Shown here one piece after another: positions 1 to 5,893 of a DNA stretch of 6,822 nt. The stretch covers positions 1-6,822 of the forward strand of contig JAISKY010000019.1 of NCBI GenBank assembly GCA_031260745.1, written 5' to 3'. Each line of letters starts with the position of its first letter. The stretch's first letter is position 1. The position numbers were made by a program, and so were the translations under genes. The stretch is from Oscillospiraceae bacterium (lineage in GTDB: Bacteria; Bacillota; Clostridia; Oscillospirales; Oscillospiraceae). The notes under the pieces were generated by a model that made no database searches, was not told where the DNA came from, and saw nothing but the letters and a program-made list of their open reading frames with translations.

Positions 1-1063
1 CGCTCGCGACAAAGACGTCCTTGGGGTCGATGCCTTTCTTTTCGGCGTACCACGTTTTAGCAATCGCGCCGAACATCTGCTGAGGCGATTTGCACGTCGA
101 TAGGTTCGGGATAAACTCCGGATATTTATGCTCGCAGAATTTTACCCAGCCGGGTGAACACGAGGTTATAAGCGGCAGTACGCCGCCTCCGCGAACACGG
201 CTGAGGAACTCGTTAGCTTCCTCCATAATGGTAAGGTCGGCGGAAAAATTCGTATCGTAAACTCCGTCGAACCCAAGACGGCGTAACGCCGAAACCATTT
301 TTCCGGTGACGTTCGTGCCAATCGGCATACCAAAGCACTCGCCAAGCGTAACGCGAATGGACGGAGCGGTCTGAACAATAACGTGCTTGGTCGGGTCGGC
401 GATTGCGTCCCAAACTTTGTCGGTTTCGTCTTTTTCGTAGATTGCTCCGGTCGGACATACGACGATGCACTGACCGCAGGAAACGCACGCGACATTGCCT
501 AAATCCTCGTCGAACGCGCAGCCTATGTGCGTCTTGAAACCGCGGTCGTTCGGTCCGATTACGGACATATTCTGACTGGCGCACGCGGCGACACACCGTC
601 TGCACAGTATGCACTTGTTGTCGTCACGGTTCATATGTACGGAGGTATCGTCTACTTTGTACTCGGGGTTAAAGCCGTCGAATTTGCCCTCGTCATCTAC
701 CTTGAAGTCGTGGCAGAGTTTTTGCAGTTCGCAGTTGTCGCTCCTAACGCAGGAGAGGCACTCACGCTTGTGCGTGGAGAGAATTAGCTCCAGCGTGAGC
801 TTGCGCGATTTCAGAACAATCGGCGACGAGGTTAAAACCTCCATACCCTCGCTGACCGGGTAAATGCACGACGCTACAAGGCTACGCGCGCCTTTGACCT
901 CTACAACGCAGATTCGGCACGCGCCGATTGCGTTAATCTCTCTAAGGTAACACAGCGTCGGTATCTCTATTCCGGCGGTTCTTGCGGCGTCAAGGATTGT
1001 AGAACCTGCCGGAGCGGATACCTGTATGCCGTTAATCTTCAAATTTACCATATCTGTCGTCAT
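1..1063 (-). CDS. hydA: [FeFe]-hydrogenase catalytic subunit HydA, 3' part beyond the window
   Basis: This is the H2-producing catalytic subunit of a cytoplasmic trimeric [FeFe]-hydrogenase. The frame is open from ATG at 1063 to the left edge, giving 354 residues; family members of this architecture have roughly 580-650, so the C-terminal part is missing. Visible domains in order are: a plant-type 2Fe-2S domain (C38, C49, C52, C66); a His-Cys3 4Fe-4S site (H98, C102, C105, C111); two ferredoxin-type 4Fe-4S clusters (C151/C154/C157/C161 and C193/C196/C199/C203, the latter followed by PTGAI); and the start of the H-cluster domain. L1 is at residues 300-306 and reads TSCSPGW; STCKSPQQMFGA follows at 322-333. 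The L2 (MPC) and L3 motifs lie beyond the edge. The upstream AAGGAG, 8 bases from 1063, favours this start over the ATG at 1051. It is the third gene of hydCBA. The serine at the second L1 cysteine position is noted as a finding. Confidence 0.96.
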   Translation of the reverse strand, partial: MTTDMVNLKINGIQVSAPAGSTILDAARTAGIEIPTLCYLREINAIGACRICVVEVKGARSLVASCIYPVSEGMEVLTSSPIVLKSRKLTLELILSTHKRECLSCVRSDNCELQKLCHDFKVDDEGKFDGFNPEYKVDDTSVHMNRDDNKCILCRRCVAACASQNMSVIGPNDRGFKTHIGCAFDEDLGNVACVSCGQCIVVCPTGAIYEKDETDKVWDAIADPTKHVIVQTAPSIRVTLGECFGMPIGTNVTGKMVSALRRLGFDGVYDTNFSADLTIMEEANEFLSRVRGGGVLPLITSCSPGWVKFCEHKYPEFIPNLSTCKSPQQMFGAIAKTWYAEKKGIDPKDVFVAS

Positions 1064-1071
1064 ATGTTCTT

Positions 1072-1077
1072 CTCCTT
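1072..1077 (-). promoter_or_regulatory. Ribosome binding site of hydA, overlapping the hydB stop
   Basis: AAGGAG read on the minus strand shares two bases with the hydB TAA stop (1078-1076) and sits 8 bases before the hydA ATG. The overlap suggests translational coupling of hydA to hydB, which is inferred. It also decides for the ATG at 1063 rather than the in-frame ATG four codons later. Confidence 0.8.
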
Positions 1078-2968
1078 ACTGCCGAATAATTGAATCAAAT
1101 TTGCAGGTGTCGATACACGCGCCGCATTTGATACAGATTTTCTGGTCAATAGTGTGAGGGGATTTGCGCTCGCCGTATATCGCGCCCGTCGGACAGACTT
1201 TAGCGCACATTGTACAGCCCTTGCATCTGTCCGGTCTGACGAAATAGGACAGCAGAGCCTTGCACACTCCAGCGGGGCATTTCCGGTTCACGATATGCGC
1301 GAGGTACTCGTCCCTGAAATATGTAAGCGTTGACAGCACCGGATTCGGAGCAGTCTGCCCGAGTCCGCACAAAGCGTTCATCTTGACATGGTTGCAAAGC
1401 TCCTCAAGCTTGTCAAGGTCGGAAAGCTCCGCTTTACCCTGAGTGATTTTTTCGAGTATTTCCAGCATACGTCTGGTACCTATACGGCAGGGCGAGCATT
1501 TTCCGCAGCTTTCGTCCACGGTGAACTCCAGGAAGAACTTCGCAATGTCCACCATACAGTTATCCTCGTCCATAACAATCAGACCGCCGGACCCCATCAT
1601 CGAGCCGATTTCCACAAGGTTGTCGTAGTCAATCGGAACCTCCATTTTCGACGCGGGAATACAACCGCCGGAGGGTCCTCCGGTCTGAGCCGCCTTGAAC
1701 TTTTTACCCTTCGGGATTCCTCCGCCGATTTCCTCGATAATCTCGCGGAGCGTTGTACCCATCGGAACCTCAACAAGTCCGGTATGGTTGATTTTGCCGC
1801 CGAGCGCGAAAACCTTCGTGCCTTTGCTTTTCTCCGTACCCATCGAGGAAAACCAGTCGCTGCCGAGCAAAATAATACGCGGGACGTTAGCATAGGTTTC
1901 GACGTTGTTCAGTATCGTAGGTTCGCCGAAAACGCCCTTTTGAGCGGGGAACGGAGGACGCGGACGCGGTTCGCCGCGGCGACCCTCGATAGAGGTCATC
2001 AGCGCGGTTTCCTCGCCGCAGACAAACGCGCCCGCGCCTAGTCGGATTTCAAGCTCAAAGTCAAAGCCTGTTCCGAGAATATTACTGCCGAGCAGTCCAA
2101 TTTCTCTTGCCTGCTGAATCGCGATACTAAGCCGTTTTACGGCTATTGGGTACTCCGCGCGTACATAGACGTAGCCCTGGCTCGCGCCGATTGCGTATCC
2201 GGCGATTGCCATAGCCTCGACAAGCACGTTGGGGTCGCCCTCCAGAACCGCCCTGTCCATAAACGCGCCGGGGTCGCCCTCGTCAGCGTTACAGCAGACG
2301 TATTTTTGCTCCGAGGCGTTGTTGTACGCAAGCCGCCATTTCGTACCCGTGGGGAAACCCGCGCCCCCGCGTCCGCGCAGTCCCGACGCTGAGATAATCT
2401 CGATTACCCGCTCCGGAGTGTACTCGGTCAGACATTTCGCGAGCGCCTGATAGCCGTCCATCGCTATGTACTCGTTGATGTCCTCCGGGTCAATCATACC
2501 GCAGTTGCGGAGCGCGACGCGCATTTGTTTCTTATAAAAGGGAGTATGAGCCAAATCGCCGACAACGCCGTCTTTTACGGTTTCCTGATACAAAAGCCGA
2601 GTAACTACGCGTCCCTCTTTCAGATGCTCCCGGACAATCTCCGCGATGTCCTCTTCCTTAACCATTGAGTAAAACGAACCCTCCGGATATACGACCATAA
2701 TCGGACCGAGAGCGCATAGCCCGAAACATCCGGTGGGTACGACCTTAACGTCTTTCTCCAACCCCGACGCGGCAATCTCGCGGCGCAGAGTTTCAATCAG
2801 CTTAGCGCTGCCGGACGATGTACAGCCGGTACCTCCGCACACAAGTACGTTGGAGCGGTAAGTATACTCGTCCGCGCTGTCCGTGACGGCGGCGGAGTTG
2901 TTAACCCTAAGCGCGACGGCGCTTTTCATACTATCGCGCAGCTCGTTCAGTTCAAACGGATTTTTCAA
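1076..2968 (-). CDS. hydB: NuoF-like NAD(H)/FMN subunit HydB of the trimeric hydrogenase
   Basis: This is the flavin subunit that takes electrons from NADH and is thought to be the site of electron bifurcation/confurcation in HydABC complexes. It has 630 residues, a normal length for HydB. Domains in order are: a thioredoxin-like 2Fe-2S domain (about 38-125; C44, C49, C81, C85); the NuoF core with the FMN-binding glycine-rich loop GLRGRGGAGFPTG (197-209) and the GAGAFVCGEETALM segment (311-324); an SLBB domain (about 385-440); the NuoF 4Fe-4S site (C488, C491, C494, with C534 as fourth ligand); and a C-terminal two-cluster ferredoxin domain (C582/C585/C588/C592 and C612/C615/C618/C622). C564 and C569 lie between the NuoF part and the ferredoxin domain, where HydB proteins may hold a metal. 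The start is supported by GGAGGTG 7 bases upstream. The extra N- and C-terminal clusters distinguish it from complex I NuoF. An NADP-dependent Hnd-type assignment is possible; the cofactor cannot be settled from sequence. Confidence 0.95.
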   Translation of the reverse strand: MKNPFELNELRDSMKSAVALRVNNSAAVTDSADEYTYRSNVLVCGGTGCTSSGSAKLIETLRREIAASGLEKDVKVVPTGCFGLCALGPIMVVYPEGSFYSMVKEEDIAEIVREHLKEGRVVTRLLYQETVKDGVVGDLAHTPFYKKQMRVALRNCGMIDPEDINEYIAMDGYQALAKCLTEYTPERVIEIISASGLRGRGGAGFPTGTKWRLAYNNASEQKYVCCNADEGDPGAFMDRAVLEGDPNVLVEAMAIAGYAIGASQGYVYVRAEYPIAVKRLSIAIQQAREIGLLGSNILGTGFDFELEIRLGAGAFVCGEETALMTSIEGRRGEPRPRPPFPAQKGVFGEPTILNNVETYANVPRIILLGSDWFSSMGTEKSKGTKVFALGGKINHTGLVEVPMGTTLREIIEEIGGGIPKGKKFKAAQTGGPSGGCIPASKMEVPIDYDNLVEIGSMMGSGGLIVMDEDNCMVDIAKFFLEFTVDESCGKCSPCRIGTRRMLEILEKITQGKAELSDLDKLEELCNHVKMNALCGLGQTAPNPVLSTLTYFRDEYLAHIVNRKCPAGVCKALLSYFVRPDRCKGCTMCAKVCPTGAIYGERKSPHTIDQKICIKCGACIDTCKFDSIIRQ

Positions 2969-2975
2969 TACAGCA

Positions 2976-2982
2976 CACCTCC
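2976..2982 (-). promoter_or_regulatory. Ribosome binding site of hydB
   Basis: GGAGGTG on the minus strand lies in the 19-base gap after the hydC stop and ends 7 bases before the hydB ATG at 2968. It is a near-perfect Shine-Dalgarno match and fixes the start of hydB. Confidence 0.8.
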
Positions 2983-2987
2983 GCTCT

Positions 2988-3479
2988 TTAGTATTTCGCG
3001 AGGATTTTTTCCACTTCCTCGCTCGTCAGCCTTCCGTAGATGTCGTCGTTGACGGTCATAACCGGAGCAAGTCCGCACGCACCGATACAGCGGCACGCCT
3101 CCAGTGAGAACTTACCGTCCGGAGTACATTCTCCGGTGGAAATGCCCAGCTCGTTGGAAATCTGCTCGTAGAATTTGCCCGCGCCCTTGACGTAACACGC
3201 CGTGCCAAGACAGCACGATACGGTGTATTTCCCCTTAGGATTCAGGGAGAACTGAGCGTAAAACGAAGTAACCCCGTAAATCTCCTCAAGCGGGATTCCC
3301 GTATTCTCCGAGATGATTTTCTGAACCTCAAGCGGCAAATAACCGTAGATGTCCTGAGTTTTCTGCAAAACGGAGATAAGTGAGCCCTTTACGCCGCGAT
3401 GCTCGTTTATGACATTCAGCAGCATATCCTCCTGTACCTTAGTACCTGTAAATGGTACGTTCGTCTTTTTGTTAACCAT
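2988..3479 (-). CDS. hydC: NuoE-like 2Fe-2S subunit HydC of the trimeric hydrogenase
   Basis: This is the small 2Fe-2S subunit that docks on HydB and passes or stores electrons next to the flavin. It has 163 residues, the usual length of NuoE/HydC. The N-terminal part (about 1-80) is helical in the family and includes IYGYLPLEV and IPLEEIYGVTSFYAQF, which are hallmark NuoE segments. The thioredoxin-like domain follows, with the 2Fe-2S ligands in the family pattern C-x4-C (C90, C95) and C-x3-C (C131, C135), plus C89 and C129 beside them. It is the promoter-proximal gene of hydCBA. GGGAGG at 3490-3495 lies 10 bases before the ATG. No separate HndB-like ferredoxin gene sits between hydC and hydB; that 2Fe-2S domain is instead fused to the N-terminus of HydB. 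Confidence 0.95.
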   Translation of the reverse strand: MVNKKTNVPFTGTKVQEDMLLNVINEHRGVKGSLISVLQKTQDIYGYLPLEVQKIISENTGIPLEEIYGVTSFYAQFSLNPKGKYTVSCCLGTACYVKGAGKFYEQISNELGISTGECTPDGKFSLEACRCIGACGLAPVMTVNDDIYGRLTSEEVEKILAKY

Positions 3480-3523
3480 ACGTTAGCATCCTCCCATTGC
3501 AAACAAATTACTAATGCTCTACT

Positions 3524-3552
3524 ATTTTACCACGGCTTACCGATATTGTCAA
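3524..3552 (-). promoter_or_regulatory. Promoter of hydCBA
   Basis: Read on the minus strand, a perfect -35 box TTGACA (3552-3547) is followed after exactly 17 bases by TAAAAT (3529-3524), a 5/6 match to the -10 consensus. A TG one base upstream of the -10 makes it an extended -10 element. The expected transcription start is near 3518, about 38 bases before the hydC ATG. An A/T tract just upstream of the -35 (about 3553-3580, including T8 on this strand) is placed like an UP element. This should be a strong housekeeping-sigma promoter; activity is inferred. Confidence 0.82.
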
Positions 3553-3566
3553 AAGGAATTTTACAA
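3546..3566. repeat. Imperfect inverted repeat over the hyd -35 box
   Basis: TTGTCAA (3546-3552) is mirrored by TTTACAA (3560-3566) with 7 bases between them. Six of the seven arm bases pair. The left arm covers the hyd -35 box completely, so a protein bound here would block the promoter. The arms resemble Rex half-sites (TTGTnAA / TTnACAA), but the spacing is 7 instead of the usual 4, so this may be chance in AT-rich DNA. Confidence 0.3.
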
Positions 3567-3585
3567 AAAAAACGAAAATAAACAG

Positions 3586-3597
3586 TTAACCGGTTAA
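3586..3597. promoter_or_regulatory. Perfect 12-base palindrome, candidate operator (Rex-like)
   Basis: TTAACCGGTTAA is its own reverse complement. It lies 33 bases upstream of the hyd -35 box and 25 bases upstream of the oad -35 box, so it could serve both promoters. Its TTAA-N4-TTAA arrangement is the core of the clostridial Rex operator as I recall it, TTGTTAANNNNTTAACAA. Including three flanking bases each side, 10 of the 14 fixed positions match. The outer TTG/CAA are poorly kept, so another dimeric regulator is possible. Confidence 0.45.
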
Positions 3598-3622
3598 TAT
3601 TTCAAAATAAATGATAATTGTG

Positions 3623-3651
3623 TTGTAATTAGCGAAAAGTTATGCTATAAT
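3623..3651 (+). promoter_or_regulatory. Promoter of the oad operon
   Basis: A perfect -10 box TATAAT (3646-3651) with TG one base upstream (3643-3644) forms an extended -10. Exactly 17 bases before it stands TTGTAA (3623-3628), a 4/6 match to the -35 consensus. Transcription should start near 3658, about 25 bases before the oadA ATG. The weaker -35 is offset by the extended -10. Confidence 0.8.
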
Positions 3652-3682
3652 TGGCACATAAAAACTTGGAAAGAAGCGAGTT

Positions 3683-5065
3683 ATGCATAAGATTCAATTC
3701 ACCGAAACGGTTCTACGTGACGCGAACCAGTCACTAATCGCGACACGGTTGCCTTACGATGAGTTCGCTCCGATACTTGAAACGATGGACCAAGCGGGTT
3801 ACTATTCGATTGAGTGCTGGGGCGGAGCTACGTTCGACACCTGTCTGCGCTATCTGAACGAGGACCCGTGGGAACGGCTGCGTAATATCAGAAAAGCGGT
3901 TAAAAATACGAAACTGCAAATGCTGTTACGCGGTCAGAACATACTGGGTTATAAGCATTATCCGGACGATGTTGTCAGAACATTCGTACAGCGTTCGGTT
4001 GACAACGGAATCGACGTAATCCGCATTTTTGACGCGTTAAACGATTTGCGGAATATCGAGGTTTCAGTTGCGGAAACACTGAAGTGTAAGGCGGTGGCTC
4101 AGGTCGCCATATCGTACACAACAAGCCCCGTACACAGTATTGACAACTATGTCAAACTGATTAAGCGGATTGAGGAAATGGGCGCGTCGGAGCTTTGCAT
4201 AAAAGATATGGCGGGCGTTATGAGTCCTCAGGAAGCGGCGGATATGGTAAAGGCAATCAAGGAGAACAGTAATCTTCGTCTTGATTTGCATACGCACTCC
4301 ACCACCGGACTTGCCTATATGACGCTGCTGAAAGCGGTTGAGGCGGGAGTAGACGTAATCGACACCGCGGTGTCGTGTTTCTCCGGCGGAACGTCGCAGG
4401 CGTCTACAAATACGCTTGTCTACGCCTTGAAACAACTGGGCTACGATGTTGACGTTAAGCCCGAAAAGGTCAAGGTAATCAACGACTTCTTTAAGCCGAT
4501 ACAGGCGAAGTTTTTAGAGTCCGGGCTGTTAGACCCGAAGGTTATGAGTACGGACGCGGACGCGCTTGTGTATCAGGTGCCGGGCGGTATGCTCTCAAAT
4601 CTGGTGTCACAGCTGAAAGCGGTAAACCAGATGGACAAATTCGACGAGGTTCTCGCGGAAGTGCCGCGTGTGCGTAAGGATTTGGGTTATCCTCCGCTGG
4701 TAACGCCGTCAAGCCAGATGGTCGGCGTACAGGCGGTGCAGAACGTACTGGCAGGAGAGCGCTACAAACTACTTACAAGCGAAATCAAGGGCTATTTACG
4801 CGGCGAGTACGGTACGCCTCCGGGCGACGTTGACGCGGAGCTTGTCAGGAAAGTCCTCGGCGATGAGAAACCGCTTACCGTGCGTTTCGCCGATACGCTT
4901 GAGCCGGGTATGGAGGCAGGGAAAATTAACGCCGGAAGTCTTGCGCGTAACGAGGAGGATGTACTGTCGTATATCCTGTTCCCGCCGATTGCCGAGGCGT
5001 TCTTCAAACAACGCGAGGCACAGGAGCAAAACAAGGTTCACTATACCATTACAAGGAGCGAGTGA
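3683..5065 (+). CDS. oadA: Oxaloacetate decarboxylase alpha subunit, carboxyltransferase (no biotin domain)
   Basis: This protein moves the carboxyl group of oxaloacetate to protein-bound biotin, releasing pyruvate. It is the cytoplasmic subunit of the Na+-translocating decarboxylase. It has 460 residues. The first two thirds form the TIM-barrel carboxyltransferase domain of the pyruvate carboxylase/OadA/transcarboxylase 5S type. Visible motifs are TVLRDANQS (9-17, metal ligand D13), ECWGGATFD (44-52), CIKDMAG (172-178, with K174 as the probable carboxylated lysine) and DLHTHSTTG (201-209, metal ligands H203 and H205). The conserved PYC/OADA domain follows (about 275-430). Classical enterobacterial OadA is near 590 residues and ends in a biotinyl domain; this one stops before it, and the carrier is encoded two genes downstream. 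By itself it could be called pyruvate carboxylase subunit B, but adjacent oadG and oadB decide for the decarboxylase. GGAAAG at 3668-3673 lies 9 bases before the ATG. No sign of frameshift. Confidence 0.94.
   Translation: MHKIQFTETVLRDANQSLIATRLPYDEFAPILETMDQAGYYSIECWGGATFDTCLRYLNEDPWERLRNIRKAVKNTKLQMLLRGQNILGYKHYPDDVVRTFVQRSVDNGIDVIRIFDALNDLRNIEVSVAETLKCKAVAQVAISYTTSPVHSIDNYVKLIKRIEEMGASELCIKDMAGVMSPQEAADMVKAIKENSNLRLDLHTHSTTGLAYMTLLKAVEAGVDVIDTAVSCFSGGTSQASTNTLVYALKQLGYDVDVKPEKVKVINDFFKPIQAKFLESGLLDPKVMSTDADALVYQVPGGMLSNLVSQLKAVNQMDKFDEVLAEVPRVRKDLGYPPLVTPSSQMVGVQAVQNVLAGERYKLLTSEIKGYLRGEYGTPPGDVDAELVRKVLGDEKPLTVRFADTLEPGMEAGKINAGSLARNEEDVLSYILFPPIAEAFFKQREAQEQNKVHYTITRSE
5053..5058 (+). 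promoter_or_regulatory. Ribosome binding site that decides the oadG start
   Basis: AAGGAG lies inside the last codons of oadA. It is 9 bases from the ATG at 5068 but only 3 bases from the GTG at 5062, which overlaps the oadA stop. The spacing favours ATG. Confidence 0.75.
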
Positions 5066-5067
5066 AA

Positions 5068-5457
5068 ATGCGTATAACAGCTTTGAATTTAGCGGCGTCG
5101 GGCGACTGGGAAAGCTCTATGACGCTGGGGGACAGTCTGCTGATGTCTGTTATGGGTCTTTGCATAGTGTTCTTCGGGCTTGTTTCGATAATAGTGATTA
5201 TCAAAATACTTTCAGTTGTTGTCAATTCCTTTGCGAAGAAAACCGACAGCGGCGAACCCGCGCCTGAAACCGACGCGATTGCCGCTCCGCTGAAAACCGC
5301 GGATTCGGGTATGATTCCGGCAAAAGGGTCGCTCGGCGATGTCGCGCTGTACGACACGGACGATAAAAGCGCGGCGATGATTATGGCAATCGTCGCGAAT
5401 GAGCTTGGCGCGCCGTTGAATGAACTGCGGTTTATATCAATCAAACGCAAGGCTTAG
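5068..5457 (+). CDS. oadG: Oxaloacetate decarboxylase gamma subunit, small membrane protein
   Basis: OadG anchors the cytoplasmic alpha subunit to the membrane beta subunit. The product has 129 residues from ATG 5068; a GTG at 5062 would add two residues but is too close to the ribosome binding site. A short polar N-terminus leads to one strong hydrophobic segment (about 23-53, including LCIVFFGLVSIIVIIKI). A polar Pro/Ala/Asp-rich linker follows (about 57-98). The conserved-looking C-terminal segment DDKSAAMIMAIVANELGA (98-115) ends in a basic tail, RFISIKRKA. One N-terminal membrane helix plus a cytoplasmic tail is the OadG layout. The family is poorly conserved, so the call rests on layout and on position between oadA and the biotin carrier. 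It starts 2 bases after the oadA stop, so coupling is likely. No His-rich metal-binding tail like that of some proteobacterial OadG is visible. Confidence 0.85.
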   Translation: MRITALNLAASGDWESSMTLGDSLLMSVMGLCIVFFGLVSIIVIIKILSVVVNSFAKKTDSGEPAPETDAIAAPLKTADSGMIPAKGSLGDVALYDTDDKSAAMIMAIVANELGAPLNELRFISIKRKA

Positions 5458-5479
5458 TTTCGTGTAACCTACTAAAAAT

Positions 5480-5483
5480 GGAG
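5480..5483 (+). promoter_or_regulatory. Ribosome binding site that decides the biotin carrier start
   Basis: GGAG lies 9 bases before the ATG at 5493. The earlier in-frame ATG at 5478 overlaps this site and has no purine-rich stretch in front of it, so 5493 is the better start. It gives an N-terminus, MKYDVTLNGKVYEV, that is typical of these carriers. Confidence 0.7.
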
Positions 5484-5492
5484 CATAATAAA

Positions 5493-5882
5493 ATGAAATA
5501 TGATGTAACTCTAAACGGCAAGGTATATGAAGTATTGGTGGAGCGCGGCGACGCTATTTTAGTAAGCGTTAACGATGTTCAGACCTCCGCGCCGGTTATA
5601 GCCGCGGCCGCCGCCGCGCCTGTCGCCGCCGTGTCCGCTCCGGCGGTCGCGGTAAGCGGAGCGTTGAAGGGTGAACCGGTTAACTCGCCCTTGCCCGGCG
5701 TAGTAATCCGAGTTCTGGTGAAAACGGGTGAGCGCGTCAAGGGGGGGCAGCCGCTGATTGTCCTTGAGGCAATGAAGATGGAGAACGAGATAACGGCGCC
5801 CCGCGACGGCGTAGTGGCTCAGATTGCCGTTGACAAAGGCAGTAAGGTAGAAACCGGGTCCGCTTTGCTGTCGTTGGAATAG
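5493..5882 (+). CDS. Biotin carboxyl carrier protein of the decarboxylase complex
   Basis: This is the mobile biotin carrier that takes the carboxyl group from OadA and delivers it to OadB, where decarboxylation drives Na+ export. It has 129 residues from ATG 5493. The N-terminal part (1-30, MKYDVTLNGKVYEVLVERGD) resembles the association segment found before the linker in OadA and MmdC-type proteins. An Ala/Pro/Val-rich flexible linker spans about 32-57. The biotinyl (lipoyl-like) domain follows from about 60 to the end, with EAMKMENE at 92-99, so K95 is the biotinylated lysine. The domain ends normally at a TAG directly upstream of oadB. It supplies the domain missing from OadA. By sequence alone it could serve methylmalonyl-CoA or glutaconyl-CoA decarboxylase; the oadA neighbour makes oxaloacetate the likely substrate. 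No symbol is given because naming of the separate carrier varies (oadC, mmdC, gcdC). Confidence 0.92.
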   Translation: MKYDVTLNGKVYEVLVERGDAILVSVNDVQTSAPVIAAAAAAPVAAVSAPAVAVSGALKGEPVNSPLPGVVIRVLVKTGERVKGGQPLIVLEAMKMENEITAPRDGVVAQIAVDKGSKVETGSALLSLE

Positions 5883-5884
5883 GG

Positions 5885-5888
5885 GGAG
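5885..5888 (+). promoter_or_regulatory. Ribosome binding site of oadB
   Basis: GGAG, within a run GGGGGAG that begins at the last base of the carrier gene's TAG stop, lies 5 bases before the oadB ATG at 5894. The 11-base intergenic gap implies cotranscription. Confidence 0.7.
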
Positions 5889-5893
5889 ATACG

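Larger units (their letters stand above)
3480..3682. promoter_or_regulatory. Divergent control region between hydCBA and the oad operon
   Basis: This is a 203-base intergenic region clearly richer in A and T than the flanking genes. It contains one promoter facing each way, an A8 tract (3565-3572), a perfect palindrome (3586-3597) and a weaker inverted repeat (3546-3566). Predicted untranslated leaders are short, about 40 bases for hydC and about 25 for oadA. That leaves no room for a riboswitch or leader attenuator, so control is more likely by protein binding to DNA. No small gene was recognised in it. Confidence 0.75.

Noticed and set aside
213..614. 133-residue minus-strand open frame inside hydA
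   Set aside because: It overlaps hydA on the same strand in another frame, is Arg-rich and resembles nothing; the hydA frame reads through with all its Fe-S motifs.
527..863. Two overlapping plus-strand open frames of about 85 residues
   Set aside because: They are antisense to the Fe-S domains of hydA, have no family resemblance and no convincing ribosome binding site.
1388..2041. 217-residue plus-strand open frame antisense to hydB
   Set aside because: It lies wholly inside the well-supported hydB gene, has no recognisable domain and its composition (rich in Arg and His) is that of a reversed coding frame.
3615..3631. TAATT-N7-AATTA inverted repeat at the oad -35
   Set aside because: Short AT-only arms in an AT-rich region; expected by chance, though it overlaps the -35 box.
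4064..4435. 123-residue minus-strand open frame antisense to oadA
   Set aside because: It is a shadow of the oadA carboxyltransferase domain; nothing recognisable in its translation.
5062..5064. GTG start for oadG overlapping the oadA stop
   Set aside because: It is only 3 bases from the AAGGAG; the ATG two codons later has the proper 9-base spacing. The difference is just two residues.
4830..5267. 145-residue plus-strand frame spanning the oadA/oadG junction
   Set aside because: It overlaps the supported C-terminus of oadA and the start of oadG in another frame; the family motifs lie in those frames, not here.
5478..5480. Upstream ATG start for the biotin carrier
   Set aside because: It overlaps the GGAG that serves the ATG at 5493, has no ribosome binding site of its own and adds five residues atypical of the family.
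5583..5660. GC-rich Ala/Val/Pro-coding stretch in the biotin carrier gene, considered as a DNA repeat or foreign insert
   Set aside because: It encodes the normal flexible Ala/Pro linker before the biotinyl domain; the bias follows from the amino acids.
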